DNA of 64,000 bases from Paramecium octaurelia (lineage: Eukaryota; Ciliophora; Oligohymenophorea; Peniculida; Parameciidae), in assembly GCA_905182995.1 (NCBI GenBank), contig CAJJDP010000125.1, positions 186,001 to 250,000 of the forward strand, written 5' to 3'. Each line of letters begins with the position of its first letter. Within the stretch, counting starts at the first letter, position 1. The position numbers were made by a program, and so were the translations under genes. Below the pieces are notes generated by a model. That model saw only the letters and a program-made list of their open reading frames with translations, was not told where the DNA came from and ran no database searches. Below, piece after piece: positions 27,554-41,454 of the stretch.

Positions 27554-28780
27554 TCATACTCTAAAAGCATCCAAGAATTCATTAAATTCAATTTTTCCAT
27601 TGCTATTTTTATCAAAAGTTTGAAAGATCATTTTGGTTTCATCCTCAGAGAGATTGAGTCCAAAATTTCTAAGTCCCCATTTAAAATCATCAAACTCAAC
27701 AACTCCATCTATGTCTTATGTAATTAATTACTGTTATTTTGATCCATTTCTAAAAAGACTTTAGCCAATCCTCTCAATCCGTAAGAACCTTTGCCAGTAA
27801 TTTGTTACTTAACTCTGATCATTAGATTTTTAACATTTCGATTGTCATCCATGACTGACTCATCAAATTATTCGCTTTATTTAGTTGCTACAGCAAATTT
27901 CCATAAATTCTAAGGTCTATATTATAATTATCAATAATTTATACTCTTAATTTCTTAGTGGAATATCAATTGTTGTTCTGCCTTCCTTTTCAGCTATCAA
28001 ATTTTATGTTTTGTTCAAACATTAGTAAGAATGCACAAAAACTTCACGTTCTCTACCAAAATCGTTTTAGTATACAATATCATCACTTGCTAACCAATGT
28101 TATGTAAATGAATGTTTAACAAGAACGACATCATCGATTCTAATAGGTTGTCCTTCCATTTCGAATCTAACTTTTGGATCTGAATGTTCTAATTTCCATA
28201 CAGTATTAAAAACATCACTCTCTATGGCACAAACCTCTTATTTTCTGGATATCTTTGCACATCTAGTTGGTGTCTATGGAAGTGAATGCAGATAGAAGGT
28301 TTTATTATTCGAAATCCTTGGGTTTGCAAGAAGTCTAAAATGTTATCCATAATGTAAAACATCATCACCAAAGAAATTGGGTTCTTTGGTATAAGGTACA
28401 ACTACAAATACAGATCTTACTGTTGGTTATGTTGTTGGTGCAGTGGTAACATTGTATGCTTCCTCAGTTATTTTTAATTTTTCTTAAATGTCAATGGATA
28501 AGAAGCCTAATGTTTTAAGGTTTTGAAGCATTATATGGAATCCGAAATGAATGTATTCGTCTTTTGGAAAGGTAAGTGATGCCAATCTAAGACTGAAATT
28601 AGTTTTTTAATCCTTGACAATGCTTGCCAGTTACCCATTTTATCTATTTTTCAAATAGTCTTTTTTCCTAATATATTCATGAACAAATTCTCACTTGGTC
28701 TCATCTAACTCCCACTCTTCAAACCAATTACCAATGCGTGTCTAGAACTTGTATTTGTGATCCACGTTGTAGTTGTGCAT
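27554..28780 (-). CDS. CFAP161: CFAP161-like ciliary doublet-microtubule protein with C-terminal EF-hands
   Basis: The 382-residue product starts with RIGNWFEEWELDE and continues with GDDVLHYGHHFRLLANPR, a segment ending VWKLEHSDPKVRFEMEGQPI, and VFVHSYQCLNKTQNLIAEKE. This order matches CFAP161, a protein of the axonemal doublet lumen. The last 100 residues form EF-hand-like units: MDQNNNGVVEFDDF and FDKNSNGKIEFNEF, each with the Asp/Asn-rich loop and Glu at the last position. Introns are 28668-28694 (starts GTGAG), 27917-27944 and 27709-27731; the exons divide into whole codons. The introns join both parts into one frame, so this appears to be one fused protein. Confidence 0.8.
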
Positions 28781-28826
28781 TTAATTTAATATTGTATTAA
28801 TACATAAATTATAAAATATATCCTGT

Positions 28827-30582
28827 TCATATTTACTCCAATTTTTATGATTAATACACTTCCACGCCGTCGATAAATGTAGACAGAACTTAGGTTTGAT
28901 GTATCTCTGATGGGTTAACCTTCAAGACATTTTAGGAAATAATAATAAAGTTAGCATGGCCTCCCTCTGTCAACAATCCAAACCCTGGCTTCTAGATTAA
29001 CTTAGCTGATCCTTCAGTATAGTAATGCAAAGCTTGTTGAATAGTGATTCTTTGCTTCAAATCTCCGATTGGAATCGGATTTTAATTGTGTCCTAAAGGC
29101 TACCTAGTTACTGCCACTTCAATGGCGTAAAAAGGATTGGCTGAACTGACAGGCCAATCACTACCTAAACCAATGATACACTATTCCAGATCCCTTATAG
29201 GATACATTCCTTCCATGTAATGTTAAGGTAAACAAGTGGGCATTAATGAAAGTGATGGACTCTCATAGAACCACAAGGCAGAGAAATTTGCACCCAAATT
29301 AAGCTTTTTGAATAATTCTATAGCTTTTGGTGAAACAAATTCAAGATGAGCTAAATAGTTGATGACATTCTTGTTCAACTTATGTGAGATTCTCTCGAAT
29401 GCTTCAACCACAATATCTGTTGCTCTATCTCCAATACTATGAATATGTGCCTGGATTCCTCTGTCATTCAGTCCTTCAATAATCTAAGGGACATTCTAAA
29501 TCATGAGTTATCCATTGTGTGAACACTGACAATATTTAACATTCATTAAAGCTGTCTTTGATTCCACAACACCATCAACAAATATTTTGACACTATGACA
29601 ATATAATTTTTCTAAATTCAAGTCTCTTATTTCTTTAATTTAATTTTCGACAGTCTCAAATCTCACTTCCTCATCAACATCTACATAACTGAAAATAATT
29701 ACTTTATGTCTATTCCAAAAACAGGTCATTCCAACATAGACTCATGCAACAATATGGTAATTGATTTCCATAAGTTTAATTTTAATACAACTTCTTGTAA
29801 TTATGAAACAATTTTTCTTTGACTGCAGCATCCTGAAATGCAACAATTCCATAATTCACCAAATGTTGTAATCCTTTCAATAAACAATTCTGTTGTTCAA
29901 TCTCGCTTAACTTTGGAATGTATTTTCTCACAGCATTCATTTGCTCTTCTATGTAGATGCCATCCTCTTAGTGAGTTTGTGTGACTTCAAATATTTTAGA
30001 GTTGCACCAATAAGCATGACAGTCATCTCTCATTATTATTAATGGCTTCTCAGGACATACATCATCTAGTTCTTATATATTCTATTTATTCTCTTTAAAC
30101 CATCCTTATGCTTTTCACATATTTAATTATTTCATTACAATATCCATATGCAAACACCCACTCATATTTATCATGTTCCCCTTTCTCTATGCTATTCCTT
30201 ATTGCATTCTTAGCATCTTCCCAACTACAATACTTTTAGATTGTGAGTCTGCTTAATTAAATCCCTCCACTTTAGGGATGCACATGACTATCAATCATTC
30301 CAGGCATAGCCATTTGCAATTCGTTTAATTTGATGATTCTAATATTAGTCTTTCTATTTACTTCGTTTAATCTATTTGCAATTCCCAATAACCTGGTTTT
30401 TTGAGATGTTCTTATAGGAGTTCATTTTGCAATTATACTTAATTTAGAATTTCAGCTGTTTATCCGAGCCTTGATACTTTTCCAGCTTTGATCAACATGC
30501 ATTCTACTTATACTAATGGTTCGAAGGAAATGTAGATAGTGCCAATAACAATAATCTCCAATTATTAATTATGATTATTCAT
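28827..30582 (-). CDS. Amidohydrolase-superfamily enzyme (YtcJ/amidohydrolase 3 type)
   Basis: Metal-dependent hydrolase of about 568 residues. Motifs in order: an N-terminal beta-sandwich strand (VECMLIKAGKVSRLG), the metal site MPGMIDSHVHP, VNYGIVAFQDAAV, HSVKIFVDGVVESKTA, AHIHSIGDRA, HLEFVSPKAI, the Asp site GLGSDWPVSSANPF, and the closing EGGHANFIIIS. Introns 30111-30138 and 29681-29702 are clear. One more junction near 30395-30430 must shift the frame but was not resolved. The substrate cannot be predicted; relatives act on amides, formamides or cyclic ureas. Confidence 0.85.
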
Positions 30583-30889
30583 TATTTAATTAATACATAT
30601 TTTTAATTATTGAATGAAAATTATAAAATCTTAAATTGTCAGAATTCATCAACAGGTAATCAATAATAATGAAAAACAAATCATCTATTTTTTATAAATT
30701 AATAACACATTTTGATTTTGGAATTTGTAGATATTTTCAGATCACATTAAAAAACTATTGTAAAATAGAGAGATTTGGATGATGTAATAAATCTATTTGG
30801 AATCAATAGAATTGTAACAATATCATAATAAGGGATAATAATGAATTAAGCAAATAAATTATAATATTTAAGATTATTTTAATTCAATT
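30583..30889. other. Intergenic, AT-rich
   Basis: Divergent spacer between the amidohydrolase and the first large membrane protein; it must hold both promoters. No motif recognised. Confidence 0.5.
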
Positions 30890-33800
30890 ATGAAAGCTTT
30901 CGAAAATTTGCGTGATAAAATTATATCAACGCTTCAGAATGTCAACCTAAAATCAGCAGTACTCTCAAAACCTATTAAAAGCCTCCTAATTATACAACAT
31001 CAATTTTTAATGCTTTCATATATGTTCGAATAGAAAAACAATTCATTTTTTTACATTGTTGCTACTACATCGAGGCCACAATTACTCTTACATTCTAATA
31101 ATAGTTGCTATTTGATTTTACCAGTGCTATTACTATACATTATCAGTATTTTTGTTAAGAAAATACCTGGCAGACAAAAGATATTGGTGATAGGATAGTT
31201 ATTAAGGGTGAGTGTGTACAATATATTTTTTGAAATTTCAAGGGGAGAATTGCAATTTGTTGTTTAAATCCTACTAATCATCGTCAGCACTATTGACATT
31301 CTATTTATCTTGGGCACATTAAACATTAGATAGAGGAATTTCTCATAAATTTCGATTAACTATTTTTAAATAGCCAACCACATTTTAAACAATTTAATAC
31401 TAATTTTTAAATAATATTCTAATTATAGTCATCTCATAATAACCATGTTATGCATGCTCTACTCACTCAATGGATTTCTTAATCAAATTATCTACTCCCC
31501 CATAAAATCAATGAAGCTGCACCCTTACATCCTCTATGCTCACCTAATAACCATCATTCAGTGTGTTATTTATTTTGCAGATATTAAATTAAATGAATTT
31601 CCAAATTTAATTTTATGTTCCCTAATACTTAAACTCACCTAAATGTCAAGTGAAATCCAATTAAAGTACCCAATTCAAAGTCTGGAATCCTTGTTGTTAA
31701 TCATAGGTGATGGTTGCATAACTGCTGAACACATTAAAATCATCATAAACAAGAAGCTGATTCAAAAAGAGTAAGACAAGATACTGTATGCTACAATAAG
31801 GATCTAACAGAAACATTATTATGAGGCATTGTGCTTATTGTACGATTAGAAGAGTTTGAATTGGTTGAATCAAATAAAAAAAACCCTAATTATTGATGAG
31901 TGTCTACAATAATTGGAGTTCAAGATAAAGACGTCTTCGAAGTTTGATCAAAGTGTAGCCTTGGCTGTTGAATAATTGATGAAAAGCGAGGACAGGAACT
32001 TCATTATTCAAGAGAAAATTATCGAAATAATAAAATAAAAGTAACACATCCAGAAATGCATTACTGAACGAGACCTTAAAATATATCAGAAACTCATGAA
32101 CTTCGTTAATAAAGTACAAGAAGTCAAACGGAAACTTGAAAAACAGTATTCCCAATTTCCAAATCAGAAAACTTAGGCGATTTTAAGTTTTTTATATGCT
32201 GAAATATTGAATGACTATATCTCTGCTAGTAAACTGTCCATCTCTGCATCCAAATAAGAACTTATTAAATTGCAAAATCATTAAGCCATTTTCAACATGT
32301 TTAATTCTAAGATGATTTACTTCATTACAGATTTCGATCAGCAACGATTGATAATTAAACGAATGTCTAGCAATACATCATAATTGTTGAATCTCAGACA
32401 TGACTAACTAATTAATAAGGACATTGATCAACTATTACCTTGGGGCATCAGAGAACATCACAATGAAATGATCATGAATTTCTTAGAGGAAGGTATTTCC
32501 AAGTATATGAGAAAGGTAGATTTAAAATATTTTAAATCTCATCAGTCCTCTTATTTAATCACTGCTGATTTTACCTTAGACATTAGTTTCACTAAGTCCT
32601 CTCTGAAATTCGTAACATTCCTATAACCTGTCATTCATTAACCAATGATTATAGTTCTAAATTAGAATAAGATAATCAAAGAATTTAGTGAGAATTTGAT
32701 AGAAACATTAAATGAGAAGCCTGAAAATATATTAAACAAACACATGAACCAATTTTTACCATCTATTGACACAATTGAATTTAGCTAGGTATTGGAGAAT
32801 GTTGAAATGATATCTCAATAGAGCAGTTACAGTACACTGAAATCATATTCTATCATCACAACAGTCAATGTAAAGATCAAAGAATTAAAGGGTAGAATTA
32901 TTTACTACTTATTAACTTTTCAATTTATTAAAAAAATGAATCAAAATTACACTTTTAACCAGATGGTACAGAGTTTTTCAAATGGAGCCTTGAGCCAGGA
33001 TAAAACTGATGCTAAAACTACAGAAATGAAAATTAAAGTTGAGGATGACAGGTTTTCTGGAATCTTCAAAGAAGAAATTACAGTCTCTAAACCCTATATC
33101 ATGGATGAGTAAAATTAAAGACATTAAGCAAATTCTACATTTTTTCAATTTTAATAATTCTCAAATAATTATCTTTCCATAACCCAGGATAAATAAAAAA
33201 GAACTCTCCAACCAAATTAAGCACTCCCAACCAAGAGTTAAAATAATTCCACTTTAATTAGTCCTAATAATAGTTTATTTTTTGATTAATTACTCTCTCA
33301 ACAACAGTACTTTTCTAGAAACTCTCAAAAACAACTATCCTACGTCAAGGAAGAATGCAGCATAGATATGGTGAAAGAACTCCATGCTGCAAATGATAGC
33401 AATTAAGAAGAGGATTGCAAGCGATCTTAGGTGTCTTCTGTGTAAAATTTAAAACAATCTCAACATTTTAAGAAGTATCAAATATTGAATAATGTCAATC
33501 AGCAGCAATGTCATTTAGGTGCATGCTTATTTATAAGAACAGCATTATTCTCATTGATTGCTCACTCAATCATCATTTACATAGTAAAATATATTTAAAT
33601 CATAGATTATTTAAAGCTTATATAGTAGCTTAAATTAGCTAGTGAGGGATATTGAATTACTCTAAGTTAAGAATCAAGCATTTCAACCTTTGGAGACATT
33701 CTGGGTGAATAGATGGATAATATTCAATTACATGAAAATGAAGCAGAACCACCTCTTGGATGAGGACGAGTATAATCAATTGTTGATATTTCCAGAATAC

Positions 33801-35359
33801 ACGATACCCTTATAATTTCTGAGATTGTAATCTAATTTGAATGAAATAGTAAATAAGAAGGAATTACAGAGCTCTATGTCTTCTATCAATATAAAAGTGT
33901 TACAATACATTGATTCTGATGAAGGAGAGATTTATGAAATCTCAATTAGGAGTTGCATTAATATTTTATTAGAATTCTAATACACTTTAAAGTAATTTTA
34001 CGTTGAAAAGTAACAGCCATAAACTGACAGTGCCTACATCTATTATAGTTATAAGAATTCATTCAATCTCAAGTAACAATTTCAAATTTTAAATGATAAT
34101 ATATATGAACAATCTCAAATAAATTCTATTTATATCCTAACCCAGTAAAGAGTACTATATTTAATATAATCAATATTGATCATAGCGAATCTGATAATTC
34201 TAATTGTACTGATCAAAATTGTTGAGAAATAGCATTTAAAACATTTGAGACTACTCTTTTATTGTCCCAAAGAAACCTACTATTAAGATATACATAACTA
34301 CTAGCTTTTAACTAAGTTTATTCTTAAAGACAGCGATAATTTATTCAAATATTAGTTTTTTGTGCACGACAAAGAAAAACACTTGATGAAGTCTAATTCT
34401 CGACTTTTGAAATCGAAAGATTAGATGCAAAATAAAAAGAACAACAAGGATATCAAGATCTAAGTGGGAGACTTGTCTGTGAGAATATTATCTTTTTTCA
34501 CTATGTTTCTCCTCTTAATCTAGGGGACATATGTGTATTTGATGATGTCATAGTACATTAAGTCATACCAACCGACTGCTTAATTTTACAGGGAACTTTC
34601 TGATGTAGGCACTGACATTCCCACACTGTATTCGCATATTAGTGTTTTGTACGGGATCTCAAATTTCACATTTCTTAGTTACGATGACAAAGAGAAATTC
34701 ATTACTGAAATTCAGGAATCTCTTTAGAGATTAGAAAATTTCGTCAATGTTCAAAATGATTAAGAAAAGTAATTATTTTTTATGTAATAGTAGCATAATA
34801 TCTTAAAATTTCATGAACAATTATGATTTTCTTTAAACTGCTAATCTTTGTGATTATATTAATGAGGAAATATATGATAACGCCCCTTAAATCTGTAATC
34901 TATCACTTAATTAAAACTTGTAAAGGGGGATATCATCTGCGCTAATTTACATTTTAAATTCAATAAAAACAGAAAGAGATTTAAATCAATTTACTGAAAA
35001 GATTGGCTATGATAAATATGAATTAGAAGGGGCCTTGATATTTTCCGAATTCATAGAGCACCTCAACGGTGAGTTCTATGAGGACTTGAAGAGTGTTACG
35101 ATAGAAAAGTTAAACTAACTAATTGTATGTTTATATCATATTTGCATAGTTCACAGTTATCGGAATTTTCTGCGTTCTTATCTTTATGATGTTTTTTACG
35201 TTAACTGTAGGGAAGTTTTACTTGACCAATAAAAACAACGCAATCAGCTAATCCATTTTTATGATACCTTTTTCAGTCATCTTTTTCGATGACTATTATG
35301 AATTAAAACTAAAGAAGATCTAACAAAAAGCATTTCAGAGTAAATAAATCATAATATGA
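30890..35359 (+). CDS. Large polytopic membrane protein with PAS-like region (tiny-macrocysts/TmcB-like), copy 1
   Basis: Predicted 1466 residues. Residues 1-280 hold several hydrophobic segments. A cytosolic helical region follows with KTQAILSFLYAEILNDYISA and then a PAS-like block: MIYFITDFD, LLPWGIREHHNEMIMNFL, KYMRK and VTFLQPVIHQPM. After a Gln/Ser-rich linker come further membrane segments and a luminal stretch ending YRELSDVGTDIPTLYSH, then a last hydrophobic helix near the C-terminus. Introns 33584-33605, 34769-34790 and 35125-35149 restore one frame divisible by three. The layout fits the ciliate expansion of TmcB-like proteins; a sensory role is inference. A diverged copy follows directly. 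Confidence 0.8.
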
Positions 35360-35828
35360 CATTCAATCTTTATGCTATATATTAAATTACAAAACCAATA
35401 TTCTAATTTAAAGTCTCATTCATTTTTAACATCTTTGGTGAATTAAAAATACTTCACCAATTGGTAATGATGAAATTAATTTTTAGTATAAAATTTGTTC
35501 CCATTTTATTCCTCTTAAAATGATCATATTCACATTAAAATTTTTTAGAGTATACTCTCAAGTTACTTAGCATAAGGTTTAGTTTTTTTACTTCCAAAGA
35601 AATTTCAATTAATTTTTTATTAAAAATGATAATAACACATTTTATATATATATTATAATAATAATAATTTTAGATCCTCTAGAAATTCTTATGGCAATAA
35701 TTAGAATTATGAATAGCACACAAAATTTATTACGTAATTATGTTTATGAAATTAAAAAAGATGCCATCCATGTTTTTGTTAAATCCAATTATTAATTGAT
35801 CTAATATATTATATATATATTATCTTAA
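35360..35828. other. Intergenic, AT-rich
   Basis: Spacer between the two tandem paralogues. Contains TATATA runs but no gene or motif that I can support. Confidence 0.5.
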
Positions 35829-38800
35829 ATGAATGAAAAATTGTAGAGATGGCTAAATTATTGTATAGAGTTGTATCTGAAAAACGAGGAGTAGCAGATT
35901 GTTTTTCCTGGCATTTTAATACTGATTTTAAGATTTCAATAAGCCTTGCAAACCCTCAGCTATATATATGGCAAGAACGCTCACTCTTACTTGACTTTGG
36001 TATCGATGTTTGCCAGACCACAAGTTTATTTGCCGAGTAGTGATATAGCCTAGTATGCAATTTCAATTATTTGCCTATTTTACCTGCTAAATATCGTTTC
36101 AACGATCTCTCACTTTAAACACATTAAAATATATGGACAACTATTAAGAAGTGGCTTGCTGAATGTTTTCTTTGAATATTCAACTGGAATAATCAAAATT
36201 TTTACTCATACTCTATTATTGTTAATTTCGATAACTGAAACCTTAATTCTTTAGGGTACTTTAAATGCATAAACTATAAACTTCCAACACACTAGATATA
36301 CTATTTTGGACTTTATTATCCAAAGTTTAAACTACACTATTATGATTTTTTATTCTTATGAATTATCAAATTAATCAATTATATTTTTAGCTTTTGCTAT
36401 AAATTTGCTGAGAGCCATCAATCAACTCTATTATTCTCCCTTGAAGAATTTAAAAACTAAATGCATGTTATTGACTATTTACATATACAATCTATACCAA
36501 GGATTCCTATGGATTTTTTCTATCCAAAGAGATTTCATATCAGAACTAGTCTTGATCCCTCTAATTTACAATGTGTTTTACCTAACGTACACAAGAATAT
36601 TTAAATTATGCATACTGCTCAAAAAAGACGGCGTTTGTGATATGTTGTCCATACTGGTTTTTTTGGATAACATCAAAGAATTGAAAGCAATTCAAATACA
36701 GAAGCCCAAGAACTCGAAGGATAAGATTATCTACTGTTCCTTGCTCATGATGCAAGGCCAGAATTACGAAGCCTTCTGTGAATTGACAGCAATAAACGAT
36801 AAAGATCTGAATGTTCTGGAGCGATTCAAAAAGAAAGTGATTAAGAAACAGTGTATCAACAAAATAGACATCAACATACAAGTGCAATCAGAAATGCAGC
36901 ATCGATTATCACTAACGGTTGCCTCCTTGATAGCAAGCGAGCAGTAAAATTCTATAATTTATGATGATGTCATCCAAATCCTGAAAGACAAGATCCGAAT
37001 ACTTACATTATTAGCATAGAGTTAAACCACCCAACATTATTCCCAATATTTCAGCTTTACTTCAAAACTGTTGGATCTTCAAAAGAGGTTGGAAATGTAG
37101 TATAAAAACTTTGCTTGTTCCAAAACACAATGTATATTGGGGTTTTTCTATGTGGAAGTTATCAACGATTATTTGGCAGCAAATTCGCTATTTAGTGTAA
37201 TGTCGATATCAGATGAGAAGGTCAGGAGAATCAACATTAACCAGGATGTCTTCTCGAACAAAATGGTATTCATAATTACAACATTCAAAGAGAATTTAAT
37301 CATCAAAAAAGTATCTAGCGATGCTCCTAAGTTTTTTAATAAATCAATAGATTCCCTCTAAGGCGAAAGTGCAAATATACTTATACCGCCTGGTATTTCA
37401 TAACATCACGATGAGTTCATCCTCGAGTTTCTGTCAACAGGATAGGCTAAATACATGAGAGTCATAAACTCAAACTATTATTATTGTTCAGAGAGGAATT
37501 ATATGACAAATATAGAATTTGCATTCGATGTTAATTTTCAAAACGATTTCAGTTTTATCTCCTTCATTTAACCAGTCATGAATTAACCCATGTCTTTGAT
37601 TATTAACCATGATCATATCATAACTTGCATCAGTGAAGGACTCATCTCATATTTAGAACTAAAGTTTTCGATTTCTAAATATCTTGGCAACAAAATCTAT
37701 GAGATTTTACCAGAGTTTTAATCCCCCAATCAGAACTATCAAATTGTCGAAAATGTAGAAGCCATCTTCTCTAAGAATGGGGAAGATGAGAATCTATTCT
37801 AGGTAATGCAAGAGTCATACATTACAGCCTATAGTATATATCACAAAAAATAAAAAGATCAAATAATTTATTATATCATTACTTTTGAATATTTCAAAAA
37901 GAATTCTGGATAAAGTTCTATGATACATTCTAAGTTGAACAATTCATTCAGAAAAGAAAATGTGATCTAGACATGTTTCAATTTGATTAACTAGGAGAGT
38001 TTTGTTAAAATCCCATATAATGAGTACAATAGTTAATAAAAGATATTGAGTTAATAAGATGCCCGAAAACTATTTTAGGTAGAAGAGTGCTCTGAATAAC
38101 CAATAATTACGAATGAAATCAAACTGATTTCATAATCAGAGAACTTTAATTTGATTAGTCCAAATAATAGCAATATTGAAATGTTAACATATGAATAAGC
38201 CAAGGCATCTAAACCGAAATTACCAAAACCTAATGTCAGAATTTCCATTGCTGGAGAACAATCAAGTCATGAAAGAGTTGTTGCCTATTAGGATGATCGA
38301 TCTTCACAAGTCTCCAGTTTATTGGGAGTAAGAAAATCTAAGTTCTATAAAAAATATGAAATCGTCCAGAAAATTACAAATATAGAGGCTTATTCTAAAA
38401 ACCATCAAATCTTAATCATTCTTATCATATCAAGCATTTTGATTTAATTTGCAGTCTAAATATTAGTAATTATTTTTTATATACTTTAGCAACTAGTTTA
38501 AATTAATATTAATTTTACCAATTTAGTCTCAGACATAGATTTGCTCTAAATAAAGTATTTCGTTTTTCAGCCACTTGAAACCTTTTTGTTGACTAGATAC
38601 ACTATTGTAGCATATAGTTAGTAAAGAGATTCGAAAGCAATCACTTTAACCCAATTCAATGAACTCGTTAAATTTCCAAAATCCAATCTTGTTCTTGGGT
38701 ATGATTATCTGGATTAAAATCTGAAATAAGTGATGAACCGTCCAGAATTGTAAGATTTTCTAGAAAACACCTATTTGGATATCTATATTTTTATTAAATC

Positions 38801-40205
38801 ATAGGTAGGTGAAAAATATAATATTTCATTGAGAAACAGTATAAATGTATTAAAGAATTACATATACACTTCTAAAATGGCCTATGTAATTGATGGAGTG
38901 GCTTAAGCAGACAGTCCTTACTCATACTATCAGTATAGAAATTATATGCCTCTTAAAAGAGTATTTTCTGACCTAAATCAATTAGTTTAGGAATAAACAA
39001 TAGAGAGATCATAAAGTTTACAAAGACAAATTTTAATAATCTTAATTACTTGTATCGGTCTGCTTATCTTATTCTAAATTGAAATTTTCATCTATTACAT
39101 TAGAATAACTAAGAGAGTGAATAGAAACTTTTAATTGATGCACAATATCCCTGGTTAATACATAGATTTTGAAATTTTGAAGATTAAGTATCTTGTTGAA
39201 AGATTATTTAAAGATTACAACATTCTTTTTAAATACTAATTTAATTTAAGTGAAAAAGAAAAAGTGTTAGAACAGTACACAGAAAAAGTAGGAGCTATTA
39301 GAAGGAACAATCAAAAATTAAATTCTATCAATTGCACTGAAATTCGATATTACTTGTTTCTGATTGTACTTATGCTTATCATGGCTGGAAATTCTCTGCT
39401 TACCTTTTCAGAAGGATGGGACTATCTGGATAAATACCCTGAAACTGCTAAATTTTATAGATAAGTCTCAGATGTAGGAACAGATGTACCAACCATGTAT
39501 GCACAAAGGGATATTCTTTATGGAAGAGCCAATTTAAAACTATACACTGAATAGGATTGCTAAGATTTGTTGAATGAAATTAAAGAAGCAGTCAATAGAA
39601 CATCTCATTTTTTAGATTAAAGCCGATCATTTAAAAAGTAATAGATAATACCATTTTTAGATATCTAGTGTCATCCTCATTTGAAGACTTATACTAATCC
39701 ATTTAAACTCTTGACTTATGCGATTTCTTGCCTGACGATTTGAAACAAAAGTCTCTAACCATTTGTCCAATAGTGATGAATTAGAATATGAAAATGGGTT
39801 TAAAAGCAGTTTTGGTTTATATGATTAATTTCATCACTACTGATATGGAGATTAACTAATTCAAAACTCGAACTACATAAAATTTTCTTGATTTGGAGGG
39901 TGCCTTTTTAGTATCTAATATTATAGGATATATCAATGAATTATTTAATGCAGACCTAACCTAATAAACCGAAAAAATCATCTCCCAGATTAATGTATTA
40001 ATTTTACCTAATATTTTAGTTACATAACATTTTTATTTTTTCTGTTCTTTGTTTAATTATTCTATTTATCCTAACTGTATTTAAGTAGAAGCTAGTCTAA
40101 AAACACTTAATTGTTTAAAGATTTGTATATTTACTACCTGTTTACCACTTATTTTTAGACAATGTTTTTGAAAGGAATTTAAGGCAATTAGTGTAATATA
40201 ATTGA
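35829..40205 (+). CDS. Large polytopic membrane protein with PAS-like region (TmcB-like), copy 2
   Basis: Predicted 1442 residues, colinear with the upstream gene: SLQTLSYIYGKNAHSYLTLV near the N-terminus, QLYYSPLKNLK against its QIIYSPIKSMK, a PAS-like region (IPPGISQHHDEFILEFL, KYMRVI, SFIQPVMNQPM), YRQVSDVGTDVPTMYAQ, and the same final membrane helix. Introns 39638-39660 and 39995-40019 are needed to keep the match with copy 1, and the exons then divide into whole codons. The start at 35829 was chosen because that frame aligns with the paralogue; an overlapping 64-codon frame at 35849 does not. Function unknown, possibly membrane sensing. Confidence 0.8.
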
Positions 40206-40305
40206 TTTATATTTTGGTTTCTTACTTAATTTTATCAAATAATAATTAACATTTTGTTAAATACATATAAATACAATTAATTATCTAAGAAATAAAGAAA
40301 ACAAT

Positions 40306-41213
40306 TCATTTAGTTGATTGATATTAACTAAAATGTTATTGCATTGCTTTGATTTAGGATATAGTAATATCTAATCGTTTTTTTAAATTTGTTTGCTTTT
40401 AAGTTTAAGGAGATTGAAATTAAGGAGGAGACCAAAATTTTTTTCCACTTTAATTAAAATTTTATTTTGTATTGAATAAATTGTACGTTGACCTAAAGTC
40501 ACTGACTGAAGTATCTTTCATTGAAGAATCTTCAGTGAATTCTAATTAATTATTTTAGTATCTTTTTGAGGAATCCTCTGTTTGGTTAGTCTTTTGATTT
40601 GTTATTGTATGTTTTGAGTATTTTTTAGAAAGATCCTTAAGCTAATAAAAAAACTAGTTTTTTTAAACTTCTTTATCTTTTGATGGTTTGACATATTCCC
40701 TAATTTGAATAAGTATATTACTTTAAACAGATCTATAATTGTTCAATCTTGAATTGATTTTGAGTATTTATTCTGCTTTCATTTTCATTTTTATTAATTT
40801 ACTCTTATAATTTTAGCTATAATTGATTGATTTCTTTTTATTTGATTTCCACTTAATCTTATAAAATAGTAATGTGATCAATGGCCAATTTTAATTGCTA
40901 TTATAAGGTAACAACTTGTTTCTCTAAAATCTAGTTTTTCTTTGATAATAATGAATACTTAGTTTTTATAGATTTCCTCGCCTAGTCGTTCAGATGAAGT
41001 AATTAATTTAATTTAAGTATTATTAGTTAAGTCATCACTTGTTTTGTCAATTATGGATAACCTAGAGAGAGTGGCTGATTAATCAATTAGATTTTATTCC
41101 ATCTTAAATTTAGTGTAAAAATCTTTGGATAGATACTCGGATATATCTTAAGACTAAAGGAAATTCGATTTGGATATCTCAAGTGAATCATTTTAAATCT
41201 CCATCATTGCCAT
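40306..41213 (-). CDS. Uncharacterised coiled-coil protein (285 residues)
   Basis: Acidic N-terminus (MAMMEIQNDSLEISKS), then a long Gln/Lys-rich coiled coil (VVTLQQQLKLAIDHITILQD and onward), then a Ser/Thr/Lys-rich tail with SPPQFQSPQTQ. Introns 40931-40958 and 40700-40721; the exons divide into whole codons. No recognised domain; possibly cytoskeletal, which is a guess. It converges on the second TmcB-like gene, 100 bp away. Confidence 0.65.
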
Positions 41214-41454
41214 ACTTTTGACTATAAAATAAAAATATAATAATTATTGATTCAAAATGTTGAGTTATTCTATCGGAATAACTACCACTAAATTTGGGTA
41301 TTTGAAAAAGAGAAAAGGGGAAATTGGTAAACAGAGGATATACTTTGAAAAATTATAATTTATAGGTGTTGATGAAAGCTTTGTCACTTCATTGAGTGTA
41401 CGCACGGCTTTTTCAACCCCTCATAACTGCAGCTACCAGTTTGAAGGGTGTCTT

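Noticed and set aside
35849..36040. 64-codon plus-strand frame starting MAKLLYRVV
   Set aside because: The overlapping frame from 35829 aligns with the neighbouring paralogue and carries the real protein.
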